Notes under the pieces: model-generated
Databases searched by the model: none
Seen by the model: the letters and a program-made list of their open reading frames with translations, nothing else
What the model was told of the DNA's origin: nothing
Translations under genes and position numbers: made by a program
Assembly: GCA_905221605.1 (NCBI GenBank)
Contig: CAJNDS010000524.1
Location: 496,001-560,000, forward strand
Direction: 5' to 3'
Origin: Symbiodinium natans
Lineage: Eukaryota; Sar; Dinophyceae; Suessiales; Symbiodiniaceae
DNA length: 64,000 nt
Shown: positions 42,401-52,601 of the stretch, piece after piece
Position numbering within the stretch: position 1 is the first letter of the stretch
How the letters are laid out: every line of letters starts with the position of its first letter

Positions 42401-42900
42401 GCTTTCCTTCGCTTCCTCTGTGTTTCCTGTGTCATCCTGCCGGGCAGGAATATTCAGATGACATGATCCATGAAGCACATCGAATCCGCAATGCCCACTC
42501 TGCCTGCAAGTCAGTACTTTCGGCTTCTTCAGCTTCCGTCTTCGCTTCCTCGAGATTTGCAGTCGGCTCCTGTCGCAGCTCAGGCTGGTCCAACAGTATG
42601 TGTCGTCGAGCAGGGTCCTCCTCCGGCTGTCCAGCTCCATCATCAGCATCTGCCTGCCACTGCATTGACCACCACACAGGCACAAGTGATTTCTTGGAAG
42701 CCAGGAGTAACAGCCCAGCCTTTCTTTCAGGACACTGGTCTATGCCGGTCATGTCCTGCTGCGGCTTTGGCGCCACGTGCATCGCCACGTCCTGCACATG
42801 TGAGGACTCTCCCATCTGCCGGGGAGCTGCAAAGGGCCAAATCGATCGGAATGGCCCAAAAGCAAAACACCCCGGCAGCCTTCGATGAATCCTTTGAGCA
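39420..42900. other. Gene-poor stretch, possible isolated exons only
   Basis: No recognisable exon series. A purine-rich GGGAGG run lies at 39540-39605. A weak minus-strand ALPKDLQDLRG fragment at about 40860-40825 may be a stray LRR. Around 42.4-42.9 kb both strands stay open for more than 120 codons (plus strand 42470-42910 the longer) and I could not assign either. Confidence 0.35.
41605..41860. repeat. TGTCGCGG short-repeat cluster
   Basis: About ten copies of TGTCGCGG or close variants, several as TTGTCGCGGAGGC 12 bp apart, plus two TACGTATGTCG copies. Function unknown. Confidence 0.65.
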
Positions 42901-42910
42901 GCCAGAATGA

Positions 42911-43509
42911 TTAGTCGAAGTCAGGGGGCTTTGACCAATTGGTCGAAGGCCAAGGGAAGGGGGGAGCTGTGAGCTTAGACGAAGGCCCCCCTGCCATTTC
43001 TTCCTTTGCGATGTGTTTCTCCTTGAGACACATGCCCCAACTGCCCTCACATTGCCCCGAGCTGTTCTTCCAGGATCTTGCGAGCGACGACAAGCAAAAG
43101 ACTTCAGTGCGTCTTGCACATCGATCGGCAAATGTCACCGCGCGGGCAGCAATGCTGCGCAGGAACATGTGCATCTGATCGGCCTCTTTGGGATCAGTGT
43201 TCGAAGGTGGCTTGAGCGGAGTGCCGAGGTCCTGTCGCCGGCTCACTATAGCTAGCACCTTTGGCCTGAAAATCTCTGCCCTGTCTGGGCTTTCAGAACC
43301 TCTCAGAATCATCTGATCATCCCAGCCTTGCCAGCCACAACCCATGCCTGCACTTGCCAGAGCAAAGGAGCGAAATGCTTGACCCAACCAAGCTGTTGCA
43401 GGCCAATTGCCGGCCTCTGCATCCAGGGCTTCAACCTCCTCATCAATGCCCTCCGCAATCTCCGCCATCTCCGCCATCTCCGCCATCTCCGAGTCTTTCA
43501 CCTAAGCAC
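42911..43509 (-). CDS. Hypothetical protein exon, minus strand (about 199 codons)
   Basis: Opens after TGCTTAG with VKDSEMAEMAEMAEIAEGID, a triplicated AEM motif, followed by a mixed, protein-like region (DPKEADQMHMFLRSIAARAV, SLARSWKNSS). It has no stop for almost 200 codons and lies on the same strand as the confirmed genes. No domain recognised. The 3' part may be intronic read-through. Confidence 0.4.
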
Positions 43510-43730
43510 GGCTCGTGGGACTTTAACACAGTTGCCCTTGAGTCCTTAGGTGCCAGGCTGTGGGCTCCTTGGAGAGAAAGTCGGGCTTCGAAGCCCTGTT
43601 GCTCCCCCGAACGCCAAGATCCTGGCTGACCATTAGTGATAGTGATGCTTCAAAGCCGGAGCATGCAATGAAAGAACACCGGCAGCGCAGCCAGCCCGCG
43701 CAAAGCACCCCGTGGCAAAGGTCCTGCTCC

Positions 43731-43847
43731 ATGAAGGATGGCGAACTCCTCCAGCACCTGGTAACCGTCCAGCCGCATCCCCTCAGCTTTCCATGCTGTG
43801 CGATACTTGTGCTGCGATGGCACCGCGTGCAGAACATCACCCAACGT
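43731..43847 (-). CDS. Hypothetical exon, minus strand
   Basis: After CCGAG the minus strand encodes TLGDVLHAVPSQHKYRTAWK and AEGMRLDGYQVLEEFAILHG, then a possible GA donor. It is probably the exon upstream of 43509-42911. No family recognised. Confidence 0.4.
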
Positions 43848-43899
43848 CTCGGGCCTTGTCGCAACTACTTTCTGCGTGACGCAGCACTACAGTGTTTTA

Positions 43900-45280
43900 C
43901 GAATTCTCGAAAGTTCAATGTATCTCCATGCGCTAGCTGACCAGGTAAGCTGTGGGCCTGGAACTCGGCTCTGTTACCTGAGTGCAGATTCCCATCTACC
44001 AACTACGGCTGCTTTCTGTCTTCATGGCATCAGGCTCGGGATGCAGCCAGGCTAACAATGGGGGGCGCTGTGCCCATGATAGTGTCGTCCACGACATCAG
44101 CGGCCATGGGGCCTACCGGACCCACGTGCACAAGCCAACTATACGCCCGTGTAATTGCTGTGATCTAAGCGGTGCTTGTGTGGGCAATTTTGCAGGCGGC
44201 AAAAGCAGCAAGAGCGTCGAATGATGGACGACAGCTCGCAAGGCGAACGGGCGCCGAAGCAGACTTGACGCATGTTTGGTCACAAGGTCGCCCACTTCAG
44301 ACTCCCGTCCCCGACTAGACCGCATCCTTCCCCAGCAGTAGCCCCGCACTGCGCTAGCACGTTCTCTTCCCAGAGCATCAGCAGGCTGCGCAGTACGTCA
44401 CGACAGTACCAGACGGCGTGGGCATGAGTGGTATGGGTTGGGAGTAGTATGGGCAGCACCAAATCTAGACGCATGTGTTGTCTGGGGGATGCACGGGAGT
44501 CGCATCCGGGCCCGGACCCACTGATGATTCTGCTGATTCTGTTCCTGCATTTGCTCGCCCGCCTTCCATGCTCATCTCGTGCTTCATGCCACAGTGGCTC
44601 AATGCGTCCGTTGCACGCTCACAGAACCTGAAGGCCTGAGCATCTTGGCAATGCTCAGTCTCAAGCTCGTTGCAGGGGACGCTGGCTGCGATTGCACAGC
44701 TCGGTCAGATCCGAGAAGAAACTCTCTGGTGTTGATGCTTAGGCTCTGGACTGTTAACCTTGATGTACCGTTTCCACCTTGCCAATGAGAGCCGGGGCTG
44801 CTTCAGAGGCGCACCATTGTGCTATGATCCTGGCTTAAAAGGCCTGTCGTTGATCCAGAGGTCCGCTCTCGCGTCTGCATGGATGTCACCACCTCACATT
44901 TGACCAAATGCAAGGAATGATTCCGTCACCGATCCCGTTGCCAAGCAGGCTGCAGAGTCCTGCATGAGGTCGGGCACCTGGAGCTCACAGCTTTTGACGG
45001 AGACGTGTTGCAACAACTGGTCAATAGCCGTCACGCGGCTACAACTGCAACATTGACATGATTGTTCTAATGACTCGACTTGCGCACCTCGCAGTATCCA
45101 TCTGAGCGACAGCTTCCGCTGGCACTTCCCATGGAGCACGAGATAGCTCTCGAAGGAGCCACCCAGTAGCTCGGTTTTGTTATTGTGTCCACAGTCCAGA
45201 TGACATGCTTGGTTAGTACTGGTTGAGAGCTGGTGGTTCAAGTGTTGACGGCGGCAGCTTGCTCGGAGCCGGGCAGCTAC
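43900..45280. other. Unresolved, possible LRR fragments
   Basis: Minus-strand segments at about 44780-44720 (SRLTVQSLSINTREFL) and 44690-44650 (TSLRLSIAKM) resemble LRR strands, but they are short. Confidence 0.3.
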
Positions 45281-45285
45281 GACGG

Positions 45286-45480
45286 TCACTGCGCTGAAGT
45301 CTTACGCTCTCTCCCGGGCTTTGAGCTCAACATGTTACCAATGAGCATGACCACTGAGCATGAGCAATTCTGCGCGATACGAGCACAAGGTCCGGTGTTC
45401 ATCCCACTCATAACCACACTTTGCAGCCCAGCCACATCCAGGCTGAGTTTCTGCAGGTTCCCCGGCATCCGTTTCGCCAA
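45286..45480 (-). CDS. LRR exon (part)
   Basis: The minus strand gives RMPGNLQKLSLDVAGLQSVV at about 45475-45415, a typical LP-x2-L-x2-L-x-LDV LRR strand. The rest of the open frame may be intron. Confidence 0.5.
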   Translation of the reverse strand: MAKRMPGNLQKLSLDVAGLQSVVMSGMNTGPCARIAQNCSCSVVMLIGNMLSSKPGRERKTSAQ

Positions 45481-46265
45481 AGCCCCCGCCCCCTCTGGAC
45501 CGATGCAAGCACCCGTGAAGTCGAGACCTAGGAATCAGAGAACCCTACTTCAACCCTGTGAGGTTTGCAACTCATGCGCAACGCTCCGGAACACAGTCAG
45601 TAACAGCTAGACGCCATCACTTCAGATTCGTTCAACTCCAGCTGCTCCTGCCTGTGCGGAAGATGTGTCTCCAAACATCACCTTCATCGAGGATCTTCTT
45701 CCCTGCCCTTGACACGCACATCCATCGCAATGAGTCCGCCGGAATGAAGGATGCCAGAAGACAGGCCTCAGCACAAAAAAAGTTGCAGAGTACACCACGC
45801 GCCTACACATGGTGGCTCGACACTAGGTCTGCCAGAAGGTTTGGCACTCACAACTGACGCACCTTTGCTTTGACCGAAACCCGAATGTCTGGCAAGACCC
45901 GCCATGTCCGAAATCCCCGTAGGCGACCACTATGAGCATGGGTAGTGACTAGTGCGCTTGCTGCGAGCTGCAATAAGCGACGATTTTACTTGCTCGTGGC
46001 ATGAACTTCCCAAAGTTGAACAAGCGACTTGCGCCCGTCACTTTGGGTGGAACACTGTTTGGTACTGTGGATCAGATGCCTCAGGCCCTAAAGTAGGGGA
46101 GTTGGAGGCCCTATACAGTATCCAAGCCATGTTGGGCCATCAGCGTGAGCAACCCGCTGTGGACCTGTCGCTCCACAAAGACAAAAACAGGAGGCTCACA
46201 ATATTGACCCAGCCCGATGTTCAGAACCGATCTAGTTACCAAGCGAGAGCGGGAGCGAAAAGCCA

Positions 46266-46342
46266 GAGAGAGAGAGACTGAGAGAGAGAGAGACACACAC
46301 ACACACACACACACACACACCCACCCACACACACACACACCT
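46266..46342. repeat. GAGA and CACA microsatellite
   Basis: GAGAGAGAGACTGAGAGAGA followed by a long (CA)n with two CCCA interruptions. Confidence 0.92.
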
Positions 46343-46349
46343 CCTTTCT

Positions 46350-46675
46350 TCCGAAAGATAGTCGCGGTTGCTCATAGATGAAGCCGAGGAGCAAAGCTTG
46401 TCTGCAAGAAATTGTGTTGCAGCTTGTCTTGCCCGGGCGGTTGGATGGCTGCTCGCTTTGCCGGTACGTCCACCATTGCGCTTGGCCGACATGACGCCTC
46501 TTAAAACATGGCTTCGCGGGTGCGAGTGCAATATGAAATTCTGCAGTCCTGAGAAACCATAGCCGCAGCCTGGATCCCGCCCTCTTTTTGCTCCAGCTAG
46601 TGCGAGTTTCAGTGTTGCCGAGTCAAGGTACTTACTATCATGCTGATCCCCAAGTCGAAAGAAAGCTGTCAGCAA
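46350..46675 (-). CDS. Hypothetical exon, minus strand
   Basis: The open minus-strand frame includes FFRLGDQHDSKYLDSATLKL and RQAATQFLADKLCSSASSM. Its composition is protein-like, but no family is evident and the ends are not fixed; it runs into the CA repeat. Confidence 0.28.
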
Positions 46676-47099
46676 ATCAACATTGTTCTATTTGTCAAGC
46701 CATATCCAGACCACTGCAAGAAACGACGACCTGTGCCTGGGGTCTGAGAAATTAGAAGTCGCACCGTTTTACACCCACCAGCGCGGGAGTGGATACGCTG
46801 AGGCCTCTCGAATGCCGCATGAACCTTGGTTGCAAGAACAAGCGGCCTGATTACCTAGCAATACTCATTGACACTTGTGCGTGACAAATAAGCGTGCCCC
46901 CGAACTGATAGTTCCAGAAGAGATCAAACAATCTTGAAGCCTACTCGAGCACCAAACATCGTACTCGTTCACAGCGCATCGGATTCGACTGTCAGTCTGT
47001 GTGACATCCCTTCCAAGCTTCCGTTTAAAGGGGCACAAGCCGAGCAGGTAAGTGCCAACTGACTGGAACATGAAATGAGCAACACCCATTCTACTCAGC

Positions 47100-47390
47100 T
47101 AATCTTGAGGCCCCCACTTTCCTCCGCAGCACGTTCGTGTCGGGTTTTGAGGGGGTGGTCCTTAGACTCTGAAAGGCAGTGCGTCTGATTCTGCTGAACT
47201 CTAAGCTGAACATTGGGGTAGCGCAAATGCCTCGCTCTAGCCGGGGGATAAAAGCTCAGGCCCTGAAGACGAACCCATAACTCGTGCCAGCAAAGGTCCG
47301 AGAGCATGACCTGCACCAAAGGCTCGCAAGGAACGGCACATGTCAGCACTTGAAGCGCATCATTTACGGACTGCCGTCGTTCCAAACCCA
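47100..47390 (-). CDS. Hypothetical exon, minus strand
   Basis: The minus-strand frame reads SVNDALQVLTCAVPCEPLVQ then VMLSDLCWHELWVRLQGLSF. It lies between LRR exons and could be a linker or a separate domain of that gene. No family recognised. Confidence 0.3.
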
Positions 47391-47609
47391 CCGTGCTGAC
47401 CACAAGAAGTCCTAATCTTTGACTCCAACAACCCTCCGGCTTTCTCGAATCACCCCTATTGTTGGAGCACCGTTGCAGGACATCAATTCAGCATTCAAAG
47501 TTGGAAAGGGTCAGGTGAGTTGCAAGGGTCAGGGCACATGTAAGGGTGCTACATGCACCTGCCCTTGACTTACTTGATGTTCGGCCCCAGCCTCGCAGCG
47601 GATGTTTGG

Positions 47610-47725
47610 AGCCATGGTGCTGCGCCAGCATCGCCGCGTGCCACGGCCAATAGGATTCACACGCAGGTCCAGCTGGGCCAGCGGCCGGTCATTATCAAGA
47701 TTGGCGACCTCAGTCTCGGGCTCGC
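47610..47725 (-). CDS. LRR exon, ribonuclease-inhibitor-like class
   Basis: The minus strand gives LAQLDLRVNPIGRGTRRC, the L-x-LDL-x2-NPIG-x-G pattern of RI-type LRRs. Confidence 0.55.
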
Positions 47726-48111
47726 TGTGAAAGAAGTGGCTTGTTCAGTGTTCATTGATGTCCGTTGATGTCCATTGATGATCCTTGGGGCTCACGCAAG
47801 CCTCCAGAAGGCAGCCAAATCCAGGAGACAGTCCTGTCTTCACAGGTTCGCGCAGGCCAGCGCAAGCCAACTTCAAGGCTTAGCTTATGGCTTCGCTTGA
47901 GGCTTAGTATGTCTGAAGAACTTCATGATATGAATCTACAAGCGGGCACGAGTCCTGCAGGCGAAGCACTCTCAGCTGCTGTGACCCGGAGCCTTAGCCG
48001 TAGGTTGCCAACAGGAAACATGAGGCTTGATCCCACAGGAGCCTCGCAGGAGGAAACATCGCAAACACATTCACCACACAGTGACATAGTGTTCGACTCA
48101 GCGCACGACCC

Positions 48112-48410
48112 AGAATCTTTGCGAGCTCCTTTGCCCCAGTCACTCCCAACGGATTCCCGGACAAGTCCAACTCTCCTCCCGAGAGTGCCACGCAGCGCCG
48201 AACAGACAATGGCACAAGCATTCGTTGCGAGATTTCCATTGCGATGCCACACAATGCACCACACCTAGTGCTAGGCTGCCGTTGCCGCAGAGGGCATCAG
48301 CCAGCTTACCTTCAGAGCAGCAAGGATTGGACTCACGAACCTGAAAGGACCCACCGAGGCAGCTGAGACGCTGAGCTTCTTCGAAGTGAACCTCACGCAA
48401 CAACAAAGCA
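48112..48410 (-). CDS. LRR exons (two partial units)
   Basis: At 48175-48112, after GGGAG, ELDLSGNPLGVTGAKELAKI is a textbook RI-type LRR (LDLSGNPLG-x2-GA). At about 48405-48355, LLREVHFEEAQRLSCLGG is a second LRR strand. An intron lies between them. Confidence 0.65.
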
Positions 48411-48449
48411 GGTCACATGTCTGCAGATGCTATGGCTCATGTACTCTGT

Positions 48450-48597
48450 CAAGCCATGCCTGTTCACGGGCGGCTCCGTCCACAATATGTCCGAGGTACA
48501 TATTGTGCCGCAGCGCCAGGAATTCCAGCTGACCCGCATGGTCCTTCAGACCCGCCGACAGCTCCGCCAGTCCAGAATCCAGCAGGCCGCAGCGATC
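48450..48597 (-). CDS. LRR exon
   Basis: After CACTAG the minus strand encodes DRCGLLDSGLAELSAGLKDH and GQLEFLALRHNMYLG, an RI-type repeat of about 28 residues plus the next strand. Confidence 0.72.
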
Positions 48598-48837
48598 CTA
48601 GTGAGGCACCGATCACTTCTCTTAAACTTTAAGATGCTTTAAGGGTTCTGGGAGGGTTCTTCTCTATTCCAGGCGTTGTAGAAACAAAGCCCAGTCTTCG
48701 AAATCTCTGACTAGGCCTCCAAACCCCCCCCCCCCCCTCATAGGGGTACTAAACTTGGCAACGTTGAAAGATGTAGCGTGCCCAAACCTATCGTAGATAA
48801 CAGCAGCACCGACAACCAAAGCCATAGCACATCCAAA

Positions 48838-48946
48838 TCTCCAGCTTCACCTCAACCAGTGAGGTGTTCTGTGCCAGGACGTTTCGCACCATCTTTGACC
48901 CGGCTGGCCCCAGGTGAACGCCAGTCAAGTGCAAAGCCTGGATTTC
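48838..48946 (-). CDS. LRR exon
   Basis: After CCTCAG the minus strand encodes EIQALHLTGVHLGPAGSKMV and RNVLAQNTSLVEVKLE, an RI-type LRR (L-x-L-x2-V-x-LG-x2-G). It joins exon 49534-49050 in phase 0 across an intron made of TTTAGGG repeats. Confidence 0.8.
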
Positions 48947-49049
48947 CTGAGGCACTCAAAACACTAAACCCTAAACCACACTAAACCCTAAACCATCCTA
49001 AACCCTAAACCCTGAACCCTAAACCCTAAACCCTAAACCCTAATCTCAC
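48947..49049 (-). repeat. 103-nt intron built of TTTAGGG repeats
   Basis: On the minus strand: donor GTGAGATTAGGG, about ten TTTAGGG or near-TTTAGGG units, acceptor GTGCCTCAG. The LRR frame is in phase 0 on both sides, which supports splicing. Confidence 0.82.
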
Positions 49050-49534
49050 GTGCCCCACCTTGTGGCTGCGCAGGCCCTTGCAGAGCCATTCCAGGGGCCC
49101 GGATCCCAGGTCCACGTCTTCGACGCACAGAATGCGCAAGCCAGGGCTTCTCTGCACCAGAAATTCCCACCTTTGGCTTTGGGGGCTAGGAACCGCTGCA
49201 GCACGTTGCAACTGCAGCCATCTCCTGGGGAAGCTGCAGTAAGGGCCCGACGTCCACAGGGCGTGGGTGTGAAGATAAGGCGCATCTTTGGCGGCCTCTG
49301 GTGGTGTTGGAAGTTGCAGCTGTGGCCTGCCATCGATCTCCTGCAGCGCAATGCAGGGCAGAAGAAATTCGAAGTCCTTCAATTGGCCGTTGCCAACCAG
49401 TTGGTACCTCCGAAATTCAGTCGAAGAATACAACACACTTCCAAAACGACACGGCCCCGAGTCCTCCAATGTGCTGGGAATCTCCCGTGCCAGCGGCTGT
49501 TCCACGGCAAACTCTTCACCCTCATCTTTGTAAG
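49050..49534 (-). CDS. LRR gene exon with N-terminal region
   Basis: About 160 codons on the minus strand without a stop: EEFAVEQPLAREIPSTLEDS at the start, a middle section (LKDFEFLLPCIALQEIDGRP) that is not an LRR, then SPGLRILCVEDVDLGSGPLE leading into LRRs. It probably opens the RI-type LRR part of a gene running down to about 47.6 kb. Exons at 51.2-50.4 kb may lie upstream in the same gene. Confidence 0.6.
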
Positions 49535-49559
49535 GGTCCTGGGCTGCTGTGGGCTTCTA

Positions 49560-50420
49560 GGGCTTCGCCGGCGTTTGCTCTATAGGGCTCTATCACAGCA
49601 TACGGAGCACACGCGAGCACACGTGGAGTCGCAGGGTCGGCAACCTTGCTTTTCTGCATGCACTTGACATCCGGTTTCATGGTGCTGACTTGGCCGTTGG
49701 TCCATATTGTGGTCTGTGCGAGAAGTGTAAAAGTTTCATCTGCGCTGGATTATTCCATGTGTGCACACAGCGCTGTCAGGGCATGCACGGCTCCAGGACC
49801 ATACAACATGGGCCTCTCGTTTATATAAGTTAGCACATCATCCGTACATTGGCCTATCGTTGAAGTTAACACTTCAGTTTCACGGAGTGTTCACAAGTTC
49901 ACAAGTTTACACACGGAGTGATGCCTGATTGTACGCAAGTCCAATACGCAAGATAACCAGTGCCGTGCTATAGCATGCTTTGTTTAAGGGGGTTCGACCC
50001 CGACACAAGTCTCGATGTCGCAAGCTTCTGCAGACCAACTGAAAAGACCATGTGCAGCACACTGCAGTGGTGCAAGTTTTGGCCATTGGCCCGAATCTTG
50101 GTGACTTCCATGTTGCGGCTTATTTCCATGCACTGAGCGACAAATAAGTTTCCACAGGCTTTCCGTGTTTTGAGATCTGAAGTGTTCTGAAGTCCATTCT
50201 GCGACCTCCATCACCGGCAGCCTCACCAAAGCGACACGGTTGCCTCTACACGTGGCCTCCGCGCCCGGCAGCACAGGGTCTCTGAAGACTTTATGGGCAG
50301 GAGTTGTGAACGCATCCCCTAAGGTCCCACAGGCCGCACATGCTGCAATGAGGTATGTGTGAGAAGCGTGTCCCAAAAATGCTTGCTGTTCATTTTCTTT
50401 TTTCGTTGCGTGCGCCGCCA
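49560..50420. other. No gene recognised (probable intron)
   Basis: Mixed sequence between two coding blocks on the minus strand. GGGGGTTCGACCCCG near 49990 looks like a tRNA T arm, but no tRNA can be folded around it. Confidence 0.4.
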
Positions 50421-50434
50421 GACATCATCGGGCA

Positions 50435-50620
50435 ATGATCAAATGCCAAGCCACGAGGCGATTGGCAACTACAGACTTTTGCAAATGCAGGCCGGCACCT
50501 GAATGCCATCTGAGTCGCTGCATCGTGGTACCCACGCAGGTGCAGTGCCCGCCGTTGGCCCAGTTGAAAGCGCTTCTCCTGGGCGTCCAGCTCCTGGCAG
50601 GTGAGGGGAAGTGCAGTGTT
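50435..50620 (-). CDS. Hypothetical exon, minus strand
   Basis: The minus strand reads CQELDAQEKRFQLGQRRALH and LRGYHDAATQMAFRCRPAFA, charged and helical. It is probably downstream of the exon at 50956-50750. No family recognised. Confidence 0.35.
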
Positions 50621-50749
50621 TTCGCTTGGGTCCTCTCCCTCTCCCTCGCAAACCCCTCGCCGCTCTCCCCTTCCCCTGGGAGGTGTCGAGACCAAAAGTA
50701 AAAGTGATGCAGAAAACAGATCGTTTGTCCTTGTGCCGGGCATAGAACA

Positions 50750-50956
50750 TGTTCTCCGCAACTTTGCCTGAAGCTTTGACAGCTGGAACTGGGGACATGC
50801 ATCGCCCTTAGCATTGAAAGGCAATATCTGCTGAACAAAAAAGGATCGTGCCCACGACAAGAAACTGGCCAGCTCTTGCATCTCGTCCCGCTTTCTAGAA
50901 ATAGCTTTGTCTCCAGGCTCTCGAAGAAGCGCCTGCCGAAGGTGGAACCTATTCAC
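50750..50956 (-). CDS. Hypothetical exon, minus strand
   Basis: The minus strand reads FHLRQALLREPGDKAISRKR, DEMQELASFLSWARSFFVQQ and FQLSKLQAKLRRTC. Helix-rich, protein-like and on the common strand. Function unknown. Confidence 0.4.
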
Positions 50957-51009
50957 TACTCTTCGCGTCAGTACACTGGATCTTGCGCTGATGGGGTAGC
51001 AGGTAGCAT

Positions 51010-51165
51010 GTTCAGACTTGATGCATCATTGTGCCGCTTGTGCCAGCCACTTCATGCTGCAAAGTGGAGATTGCATACGTCAGAAGCCGAGCATACTCCA
51101 GGGAAGTTGCCTCTTCCAGATCCAGCAAGGCATTGCGTGGGTCTCGCATCTGCTGAAAAGCAGCC
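51010..51165 (-). CDS. Hypothetical exon, minus strand
   Basis: The minus strand reads AFQQMRDPRNALLDLEEATS then LEYARLLTYAISTLQHEVAG. It is likely the exon preceding 50956-50750; together they suggest an all-helical protein. Boundaries are approximate. Confidence 0.4.
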
Positions 51166-51199
51166 GCCCTGCGAAACCAAGCCTCCATGTGTTGATTGA

Positions 51200-52600
51200 C
51201 TCATGGCATCAAAACTGAAAGCCCTTCACCAACATTTTCCGCCCTTGGCCAACCCGAAGCACATGACCCAGCGTGTCTCGCCAAAAAACATTACGCAGAA
51301 GCAAAACGCAAAGCCTTGGCCGACCGGCCCTGGCTGATCCGCAAAGCCTCGTTGGCGGCCCTGTGTGGGCGCTCTCGTGAAAAGGAGCAAAAGCAGCTGG
51401 CAAGGCGCAACCACCAGCAACCAGAGAGTTTCGAGGGTTACCCTGCAGCCTTGCCTGAAGGCTATGACCAGGTTGTTCCTCACCTCCACGAGCATGTGCT
51501 CAGCCTTACGGCTTTTGGACCGCACAGCCAGCACCAGCACATTTTAGGATCCTAGAGGATTCTGGGATTCTACATCTCATCACAGAAGCCTCCTAATACA
51601 GGAAGGCACACAAGCGGCACAGGAAATATTATGACTCAAAGGTGCAGCATAGGGTTGGGCGGCGCTGGGAGGGTCCTCCACAAGTCCAAGGCCCCAATAA
51701 AAAACCACGGCTGTGTTTTGTGGCGCCACACTCTAGAGACTCTATGCATCGCTCCTCCTTCGATTGCTCCATGCCCTTTCGAGCCAGGTCCTGATCAGGA
51801 CTGCAGGAACAACAGTAACAAGTGCTCCAAGCAACGACTGTCAAGACTCAAGACCTTCCTGGCTGTGGGCAAGAAGGCTGCTGGCACAGAGGTTCAGCAG
51901 AATGGAGAGGTGCAAGCTGCTCGCCTGCGCGCTCGCCAGCTTCTCACCGCTAAACCGGAGGACGGCTCCTGGACTCCAAGACATCCTCACAGGGTGCCCA
52001 CCTGGTAGTCTTCCAAGCTGCCCAGATCGGTCACCTCAAAGGCAAGGCTGCGACACACGCAACACATCGCAAAATGCAGCAAACGTCACTAACTCCAAGA
52101 GCAGCTCCGCCTTCTTGTCGGCGTCCCCTGCTTTAGGTGCCTTGCCAAGCTCCTCCAACTGCCTCCTGCGTAGGCGCCAAAGATCGAGACCAGTCGAAGT
52201 TGGCTGAGTCTAAAGAAATCAAGCACACCAGCCTCCACCCATCATCCAGATCCCGCCACGGCTTGGCTGAGCTCTGCAGCAGCACCTGGTGGATATTGTT
52301 GCGCAAATCATGGCAAACCCTTCCCCCCCTTCAGTCGCCAATCACTGCAGTCAAAGAGTGTGCCATGCAGCCGACGCGCCTTCGCTTTGGAGTAGAACAG
52401 CCCCGACAAGTCTGCTTTGCCTGCCTTGAAAGCTTCATTCCCTTGCTTTTTGAGGTTCTCCACTTCCTTGCAACACGCAGCTTGGCTTAGATTATAGCCT
52501 TAAAGGGTAGCCTAGTTGTGGGCGAGATGGGAGTGCATACGGCAGCCTACTGGTTGGCACGTGCTTGGCACGTGGCCGGCCCCTGCTTGCCCCTGCTTGG
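51200..52600. other. Unresolved; both strands partly open
   Basis: A plus-strand frame at 51196-51555 and a minus-strand frame over the same bases both look partly protein-like (minus: RSKSRKAEHMLVEVRNNLVI). Because all confirmed genes are on the minus strand I favour that strand, but no family supports either. Confidence 0.25.
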
Positions 52601-52601
52601 C

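Noticed and set aside
47765-48268. 167-codon plus-strand frame
   Set aside because: It overlaps a clear minus-strand LRR (LDLSGNPLG) and has no domain of its own.
51196-51555. 119-codon plus-strand frame (KKHYAEAKRKALADRPWLIR)
   Set aside because: It looks partly protein-like, but so does the opposite strand, which agrees with the neighbours; kept as unresolved rather than called.
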